From Devosia sp. Root635 (lineage in GTDB: Bacteria > Pseudomonadota > Alphaproteobacteria > Rhizobiales > Devosiaceae): 64,000 nucleotides of DNA. This document shows, piece after piece, positions 57,200-64,000 of this stretch; positions within the stretch are counted from its first letter, which is position 1, and each line of letters begins with the position of its first letter. The DNA lies in the NCBI RefSeq assembly GCF_001427605.1, contig NZ_LMGZ01000012.1, positions 298,807-362,806 on the forward strand. Reading direction: 5' to 3'. The position numbers and the translations under genes are program-made. Under the pieces are notes generated by a model. The model saw nothing but the letters and a program-made list of their open reading frames with translations, had not been told where the DNA came from and made no database searches.

Positions 57200-57504
57200 G
57201 GCAGCTCTCCACATAGGCAATGCTGCCAAGCATGAACAATCGTGGTTAAAAAATGATCGACGCGGGGACGGCGACCATTGCCGCGGAGCCTGCCATTTCG
57301 CATCACTCCGACACCTGCAACCCACCTCTGCGCGCCCTGCGCTTGTGGAAAAGCCATTGTTCCTGTATGGCAGCGCCAAATGCGCCAATCCTGTGCTTGC
57401 GGGAGCTGGTGTGCGTTCATTCCCGCATGGTTCGTCCGTTGCAGTCCGCCTCCCCAAGAAGCGGACCCGGTTCTGGGATCATGCCACCCAGAGGCCGACC
57501 CTTT

Positions 57505-59319
<1,815 letters not shown>

Positions 59320-59339
59320 GCCGGATCATTTTCGCCTCC

Positions 59340-59478
59340 TGCCCACCCTCCCCCTTGAGGGGAGGGTAGCGACGCCTGGCCCGCAGGGCCTTGGCAAAGC
59401 TGGGGAGGGGGTAATTCAGTGGGTTACTGCGGGACCCCCACCCTCATTCCCTCCCCTCAAGGGGGAGGGAGGCGCAGG
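59340..59478. repeat. Palindromic repeat family A copy 4
   Basis: CACCCTCCCCCTTGAGGGGA on the left and CCCTCCCCTCAAGGGGGAGG on the right with an internal imperfect palindrome (CTGGCCCGCAGGGCCTTGG, GGGGAGGGGGT). It occupies most of the 220-base gap between typA and dedA. Confidence 0.75.
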
Positions 59479-59539
59479 GGCCGATAGCCTGGACGACAGC
59501 CAGAAGTGACATGAGTGCTATGGGGAGGCAGGTGACGCC

Positions 59540-60157
59540 ATGACCGACTGGATCATCCAGACCATTTCCGATCTCGGCTATGTCGGCATCTTCCTCGTCA
59601 TGCTGGCCGAGTCCATCTTCCCGCCCATCCCGTCCGAACTCATCATCCCCTTTGCCGGCTTTGCCGCCGCCAATGGCGATCTCAACCTTTTCGGCGTCCT
59701 TGCCGCGGCCACGATCGGCGCGGTGGCCGGCATGCTGCCATGGTATTTCGTCGGGCGGCTGTTCGGGCTCGAGCGGGTGCGCCGGCTGGCCGACCGCTTC
59801 GGGCGGATCATGGCCTTCAATGCCGACGAGATCGACATGGCCGTGCGCTGGTTTACCCGCTTCGGTCCGATCATCGTGCTGTTCGGCCGGCTGATCCCGC
59901 TGATCCGGACGCTGATTTCCATTCCCGCCGGACTGTCGCGCATGAGCCTGCCGGTTTTCCTCGCCGCCTCGACCAGCGGCGCGCTGATCTGGAACACCTT
60001 CCTGACCCTGGCCGGCTTTATCCTGCACGAGCATTACGAGGTGATCGAGGTGGTGCTCGATCCGTTGAGCTATATCGTGCTGGGCCTGGTGGTGGCGCTG
60101 TATCTTCTCAAGGTCGTCACCTGGAAACCGAGCCGCTCCACATCCTCTTCCCCCTGA
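59540..60157 (+). CDS. DedA/SNARE-associated family membrane protein
   Basis: A 205-residue inner-membrane protein with about five to six hydrophobic segments. DedA family signatures: ESIFPPIPSELIIPFAGF (re-entrant loop) and FTRFGPIIVLFGRLIPLIRTLISIPAGLSRM, with the conserved arginines. Relatives flip undecaprenyl phosphate or phospholipids and support membrane energetics; which applies here is unknown. ATG at 59540. C-terminal tail basic and serine-rich. Confidence 0.92.
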   Translation: MTDWIIQTISDLGYVGIFLVMLAESIFPPIPSELIIPFAGFAAANGDLNLFGVLAAATIGAVAGMLPWYFVGRLFGLERVRRLADRFGRIMAFNADEIDMAVRWFTRFGPIIVLFGRLIPLIRTLISIPAGLSRMSLPVFLAASTSGALIWNTFLTLAGFILHEHYEVIEVVLDPLSYIVLGLVVALYLLKVVTWKPSRSTSSSP

Positions 60158-60281
60158 GCGATGCAGGCCGATGCAGTCGCATTCTGCAACACGCCTCGCA
60201 TTCTGCCACGCAACATCCGTCGCAAATTACGAATGTTCATAATACTTTAATCCCTGCCCGCCGGTTTCCGGGGCTCCGCCA

Positions 60282-60300
60282 CCTGGCACGTTTCGTGCAA
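60282..60300 (+). promoter_or_regulatory. Candidate sigma54 (RpoN) promoter
   Basis: CTGGCACG-TTTC-GTGCAA matches the -24/-12 consensus (TGGCACG-N4-TTGCA) except one base, and GG and GC have the required 10-base spacing. It points toward yggT, 161 bases downstream, across a leader containing a strong hairpin. Confidence 0.5.
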
Positions 60301-60353
60301 TGGCAATCGCGTCCGGAGAGTGTAGTTTTGCGTACCGGATGTCAGTCATTGGG

Positions 60354-60381
60354 GCCTCGTTCCGTGCGACCGGAGCGAGGC
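60354..60381 (+). other. Stable hairpin in the yggT leader
   Basis: GCCTCGTTCCG and CGGAGCGAGGC pair over 11 positions (one G-T) with a 6-base loop. It starts about 45 bases past the expected start site of the sigma54-like promoter. No T-tract follows. The 303-base gap between dedA and yggT contains no coding gene I can support. Confidence 0.45.
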
Positions 60382-60460
60382 TCTCATGCCTTTGGCTCAG
60401 CTCTTGCCGCACGGCCCGACAGCCACTAAGTATTCCGGAGCCTGCTAACCGGAGACGCCC

Positions 60461-60763
60461 ATGCGCGCCGTGCTCGATATCATCCTGCTCATCCTCGATC
60501 TCTATCGTTGGGTGCTGATCGCCATGATCATCATGAGCTGGCTGATCTCCTTCAACGTGATCAATACACGCAATGGTTTCGTTGAGGGCCTGTGGCGCGT
60601 GCTCAATCAGCTCACCGAGCCGGTCCTCAGGCCCATCCGCCGCATCATGCCGAATTTCTCCGGCCTCGATATTTCGCCGATCATCGCTTTCATCGTCATC
60701 TTCTTCATCCAGCAGATCATCGGCTATTACATCTATCCCGCCGTGGCGCGCGCCGGCATCTAG
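60461..60763 (+). CDS. yggT: YggT family membrane protein
   Basis: A 100-residue protein with two YggT repeats of a membrane helix and amphipathic segment: ILLILDLYRWVLIAMIIMSWL, then WRVLNQLTEPVLRPIRRIMPN and the second helix IIAFIVIFFIQQIIGYYIY. Relatives are linked to osmotic or division-site functions, in some species next to proC/yggS. ATG at 60461. Followed closely by the DUF167 gene, the typical yggT-yggU pair. Confidence 0.9.
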   Translation: MRAVLDIILLILDLYRWVLIAMIIMSWLISFNVINTRNGFVEGLWRVLNQLTEPVLRPIRRIMPNFSGLDISPIIAFIVIFFIQQIIGYYIYPAVARAGI

Positions 60764-60765
60764 CC

Positions 60766-61083
60766 CTGACGCAGCCCGCCAAATGCTATCGGCCCGGCCC
60801 CGGCGGGCTGAACCTTTTTGTTCGCGTCACACCCAATGCCGGCCGCGATGTCATCGAGGGCGTCGAGTTGCGCGATGACGGAAACGCCGTCCTCCGCCTC
60901 CGCGTCAGCGCCGCGCCCGACAGGGGCAAGGCCAATGCGGCAGTGGTGGCGCTGCTGGGCAAGGCGCTGGGCGTGCCGAAGTCAGCCATAGTGGTCGCAG
61001 CGGGCGATACCAGCCGGTTCAAGACGCTGACGATCAGTGGCGATGGTGCCGTTCTCGCCGCGGGCGTCGATGTGCTCGGCTGA
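60766..61083 (+). CDS. DUF167 (YggU) family protein with unclear start codon
   Basis: About 105 residues of a small alpha/beta protein: LNLFVRVTPNAGRDVIEGVELRDDG, LRVSAAPDRGKANAAVVALLGKALGV, VVAAGDTSRFKTLTI. Function unknown. There is no ATG, GTG or TTG in frame between the yggT interior (60592) and the conserved core; the only plausible codon is CTG at 60766, three bases past the yggT stop. ATG at 60783 is out of frame. Either CTG is used with coupling to yggT, the start was lost, or there is an error. Confidence 0.75.
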   Translation: MTQPAKCYRPGPGGLNLFVRVTPNAGRDVIEGVELRDDGNAVLRLRVSAAPDRGKANAAVVALLGKALGVPKSAIVVAAGDTSRFKTLTISGDGAVLAAGVDVLG

Positions 61084-61159
61084 GCGCATTCAGCCGCCGT
61101 TCAGTTCGTAAAGCCGATCCTCATGGCGGGACTTGCTGGTCCCGAACCGGAGGATTTGA

Positions 61160-61504
61160 ATGGAACGTCGTTTGCTGTGTGCCGCAGTCGCGGCCTTGAC
61201 CATACTCTCCCCATTGCCCGCCTTTGCCATGAAGGGGATCGACGCCGCCCGCGCCTGCGAGTCGCGCCCCGGCTGCAAGGTGATCTATGACAATAGCGGT
61301 GGCGAGGTGATCGTCATCGTCGTCGATGGTTCGACCATCGTCTGCCCCACGCCGCAAGGCGAATGCGAGGTCTGGACGCGGGTGGGCGGCGCCCGCCTGC
61401 CGCATGTCAATGTCGACAGCGTCATGGTCGATCCGGGCCGGACGCCGGGTGGCGGCAAGCCATCGGTCGCGCCCAGGCCCGGTGGCCTCACGATCACACG
61501 CTAG
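61160..61504 (+). CDS. Small secreted protein of unknown function
   Basis: A 114-residue protein. Residues 1-23 are a signal peptide (RRLLCAAVAALTILSPLPAFA). The mature part has four cysteines (in AARACESRPGCKVIY and VCPTPQGECEVW) that could form two disulfides, and a Gly/Pro-rich tail. No family is recognised. GGAGG lies before the ATG at 61160. It stands alone between DUF167 and hppA. Confidence 0.7.
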   Translation: MERRLLCAAVAALTILSPLPAFAMKGIDAARACESRPGCKVIYDNSGGEVIVIVVDGSTIVCPTPQGECEVWTRVGGARLPHVNVDSVMVDPGRTPGGGKPSVAPRPGGLTITR

Positions 61505-61665
61505 GCCCGACTGCGACAAAGCATCGCAATATCCATTGCTTAACCAAACAATCCCGTTAATCTCCTCCCCGGAAGGGGCTCCAGGAGGGCATGCCATGCG
61601 GGTTGGAGGACCGGCATCGGGTTTGCGTGGAGTCCCCGGAGGAAAAATCTAGAGGGACTATTCTG

Positions 61666-63813
61666 ATGACTTTGGCACTCTGGCTGATCGTCCTGTGCGG
61701 CGCTCTGTCCATCGTCTATGGCGTTTATACGACGCAGCAATTGCTGGCCGCCGATAGCGGTTCGGCCCGTATGCAGGAAATCTCGGCTGCCGTCCGGGAA
61801 GGCGCATCGGCCTATCTCAAGCGGCAATATACCACGATCGGCATTGTCGGCGTGGTCATCCTGATCGCCGCCTTCTTCCTGCTCGGCATCTATGCCGCCA
61901 TCGGCTTCCTGCTCGGCGCGGTGCTGAGTGGCGCCGCGGGCTTCATCGGCATGAATGTGTCGGTGCGCGCCAATGTGCGCGTGGCCCAGGCGGCGACGTC
62001 TTCGCTCGCCAAAGGGCTCGACCTCGCCTTCAAGTCGGGCGCGGTCACCGGCATGCTGGTGGCGGGCCTCGGCCTGCTCGGCGTCACGCTCTATTTCATG
62101 GTGCTGACCCAGATGCTGGGCTTCGAGCCCACCAGCCGCACCGTCATCGATGCGCTGGTCGCCCTCAGCTTCGGCGCCTCGCTCATTTCCATCTTCGCCC
62201 GTCTCGGCGGCGGCATCTTCACCAAGGGTGCCGATGTGGGTGGCGACATGGTGGGCAAGGTGGAAGCCGGCATTCCCGAAGACGATCCGCGCAACCCGGC
62301 CACCATTGCCGACAATGTGGGCGACAATGTCGGCGACTGCGCCGGCATGGCCGCCGACCTGTTCGAAACCTATGTGGTGACCATCGTCGCCACCATGGTC
62401 CTGGCCGCCATCATCCTGCCCGATGCCTTCAAGCTCATCGGCATGGTGCTGCCGCTGGCCATCGGCGGCGCCTGCGTCGTCACCTCGATCATCGGCACCT
62501 ATTTCGTCAAGCTGGGCGCCGACAACAACATCATGGGCGCGCTCTACAAGGGCATCATCGCCACCGGCGTCCTGTCGCTGGTTGCGCTGCTGCCGGTGCT
62601 CTATTTCGTGTTCAACGGCGATCTCAACGTCGCCATCGCAGCGACCGACAAGACCTTTACCCCGTGGAGCCTGTTCTGGTGCGGCGTGGCGGGCCTGGTC
62701 ATTACCGGGCTGATCATCGTCATCACCGAATACTATACCGGCACCAACCGGCGCCCGGTGAATTCCATCGCCGAAGCCTCGGTTACCGGCCATGGCACCA
62801 ACGTTATCCAGGGCCTCGCGGTGTCGCTGGAATCGACGGCCCTGCCGGCCATCGTCATCATTGCCGGCATCATCATCACCTATAACCTTGCCGGTCTCTT
62901 CGGCATCGCCTTCGCCGTCGCCACCATGCTGGCTTTGGCCGGTATCGTGGTGGCGCTCGACGCCTTTGGTCCGGTTACCGACAATGCCGGTGGCATTGCC
63001 GAAATGGCCGGCCTCGACGCGGAAGTGCGGCACAATACCGATGCGCTCGACGCTGTGGGCAACACCACCAAGGCCGTCACCAAGGGCTATGCCATCGGTT
63101 CGGCGGGCCTCGGCGCTCTGGTGCTGTTCGCGGCCTATACGCAGGACCTGATCTACTTCTCCCGCGATGCGGTGGAAGGCTCGATCTTCTTCGGCCTCGG
63201 CTCGCTCAGCTTCTCATTGGCCGATCCTTATGTCGTGGTGGGCCTGTTGTTCGGTGGCTTGCTGCCGTTCCTCTTCGGCGGCATGAGCATGACCGCCGTG
63301 GGCCGTGCCGCCCAGTCGGTCGTGGTGGAAGTGCGCCGCCAGTTCAAGGAAAAGCCGGGCATCATGGCCGGCACCGACAAGCCCGACTATGGCCGGGCAG
63401 TCGACATGCTGACCAAGGCGGCGATCAAGGAAATGATCGTGCCGAGCCTGCTCCCGGTGCTGAGCCCCATCGTGGTGTTCTTCGTGATCTACTGGATCGC
63501 GGGCGCCGCTGCCGGCTTCTCGGCGCTGGGCGCCATGCTGATGGGCGTCATCGTCACTGGCCTCTTCGTCGCCATTTCCATGACCGCCGGCGGCGGCGCC
63601 TGGGACAATGCCAAGAAGAGCTTCGAGGACGGCTTCACCGACAGCCACGGCGTCAAGCACCTCAAGGGCTCGGATGCCCACAAGGCCTCGGTCACCGGCG
63701 ACACCGTCGGCGACCCCTACAAGGACACGGCCGGCCCGGCCGTCAACCCGATGATCAAGATCACCAATATCGTGGCGCTGTTGTTGCTCGCGGTGCTGGC
63801 GCATCTGGGGTGA
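61666..63813 (+). CDS. hppA: K+-insensitive proton-translocating pyrophosphatase
   Basis: A 715-residue membrane pyrophosphatase with about 16 helices that pumps protons using inorganic pyrophosphate. Catalytic segments: [20 protein letters not shown] and [18 protein letters not shown], plus [12 protein letters not shown] and the C-terminal [17 protein letters not shown]. The lysine in [17 protein letters not shown] (K where K+-dependent enzymes have A) indicates the K+-independent H+ pump class. ATG at 61666 by homology. Confidence 0.95.
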   Translation: MTLALWLIVLCGALSIVYGVYTTQQLLAADSGSARMQEISAAVREGASAYLKRQYTTIGIVGVVILIAAFFLLGIYAAIGFLLGAVLSGAAGFIGMNVSVRANVRVAQAATSSLAKGLDLAFKSGAVTGMLVAGLGLLGVTLYFMVLTQMLGFEPTSRTVIDALVALSFGASLISIFARLGGGIFTKGADVGGDMVGKVEAGIPEDDPRNPATIADNVGDNVGDCAGMAADLFETYVVTIVATMVLAAIILPDAFKLIGMVLPLAIGGACVVTSIIGTYFVKLGADNNIMGALYKGIIATGVLSLVALLPVLYFVFNGDLNVAIAATDKTFTPWSLFWCGVAGLVITGLIIVITEYYTGTNRRPVNSIAEASVTGHGTNVIQGLAVSLESTALPAIVIIAGIIITYNLAGLFGIAFAVATMLALAGIVVALDAFGPVTDNAGGIAEMAGLDAEVRHNTDALDAVGNTTKAVTKGYAIGSAGLGALVLFAAYTQDLIYFSRDAVEGSIFFGLGSLSFSLADPYVVVGLLFGGLLPFLFGGMSMTAVGRAAQSVVVEVRRQFKEKPGIMAGTDKPDYGRAVDMLTKAAIKEMIVPSLLPVLSPIVVFFVIYWIAGAAAGFSALGAMLMGVIVTGLFVAISMTAGGGAWDNAKKSFEDGFTDSHGVKHLKGSDAHKASVTGDTVGDPYKDTAGPAVNPMIKITNIVALLLLAVLAHLG

Positions 63814-63840
63814 CCAGACATAGTCTGGACTGAACTGAAG

Positions 63841-63874
63841 AAGGCCCGGAGGGCAAGCTCCGGGCCTTTGTCTT
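63841..63874 (+). terminator. Rho-independent terminator of hppA
   Basis: GGCCCGGAG-GGCAAG-CTCCGGGCC, followed by TTTGTCTT, 28 bases after the hppA stop. Confidence 0.88.
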
Positions 63875-63939
63875 GGCGACGTTGTGGGATGCCAACGCAT
63901 CCTCGATGTCATCGCGGCCTTGAGCCGGCAACTGTAGTT

Positions 63940-64000
63940 TAGGGGTGGAAGGGGGTTCTTGATTTCATCATGGCGTTGAGAGTGACGATGATCTTTCTGG
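63940..64000 (-). mobile_element. Probable IS110-family transposase, C-terminal end
   Basis: The minus strand at the right edge reads RKIIVTLNAMMKSRTPFHP then TAA (63942-63940). The pattern RK(L/I)xxxLNAMxRxxxPW/F followed by a stop is the common C terminus of IS110/IS111A transposases. Only 19 codons are visible, so the call rests on that tail. No repeats mark the end, which suits IS110 elements. Confidence 0.5.

Noticed and set aside
60300..60518. 72-codon frame after the sigma54-like promoter
   Set aside because: It overlaps yggT in another frame and is rich in Ser and Cys as expected for a shadow frame; no family.
61537..61570. Two TTAA motifs before hppA as a CtrA box
   Set aside because: The spacing between the TTAA halves is 13 bases, not 7.

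Overview
This window is a piece of an alphaproteobacterial chromosome, most likely from the order Hyphomicrobiales and close to Devosia. The evidence is the high GC content, the order hemE-hemJ-rho-mnmE-mnmG-rsmG-parA-parB-holA-lptE-leuS, and the families DUF930, DUF1223, DUF1674, DUF2794, IalB and TimA. The order is a confident call from gene content; the genus is an inference. Nearly all genes are conserved housekeeping genes. I see no rRNA, tRNA, CRISPR array, prophage or large genomic island.

The first 20 kb look like the replication-origin and chromosome-segregation region. On the left, maf, aroE, coaE and dnaQ run leftward. On the right, hemE, hemJ, rho, mnmE, mnmG, rsmG, parA and parB run rightward. 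The gap between maf and hemE (about 6420-6842) carries two perfect TTAA-N7-TTAA CtrA boxes plus a third imperfect one, several DnaA-box-like nonamers and six GANTC sites. This is how the Caulobacter origin beside hemE is built. Six parS-like palindromes (TGTTTCACGTGAAACA and variants) lie between 8.4 and 15.7 kb around parAB. holA, lptE and leuS follow on the minus strand.

From 20 to 28 kb there is a PLP-homeostasis protein, a secreted caspase-like protein with a peptidoglycan-binding module, an OmpR-type response regulator, a lone cyclic-nucleotide-binding domain, a DUF930 membrane protein, exonuclease III, and the ribosome genes rplS, trmD and rimM without rpsP. From 28 to 41 kb come a small zincin, leuC, a polysaccharide flippase, purH, a heparinase-like protein, rsmB, htpX, a DUF1674 (SDHAF4-like) protein and a cytochrome c maturation cluster ccmA-ccmB-ccmC-ccmD-ccmG facing away from acnA.

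From 43 to 53 kb there are an orphan Fis-type helix-turn-helix protein, DUF1223, a MITE-like element, a possible small RNA, DUF2794, two acetyltransferases, a Bax-inhibitor-1 protein, thpR, two tandem IalB-like proteins, rlmN, a VOC protein, a frameshifted rlmJ and a LysE exporter. From 53 kb to the end come argG, a PAS-GGDEF-EAL protein with a CtrA box in front, an outer-membrane beta-barrel protein, typA, DedA, YggT, DUF167, a small secreted protein, the proton-pumping pyrophosphatase hppA, and the tail of a probable IS110-family transposase at the edge.

Most longer intergenic gaps hold palindromic repeats of at least two families (four copies each) plus single palindromes. The most interesting signals are the predicted origin and its parS field, the CtrA box before the c-di-GMP gene, the MITE that supplies a stop codon, the minus-strand RNA candidate and the single-base frameshift in rlmJ.
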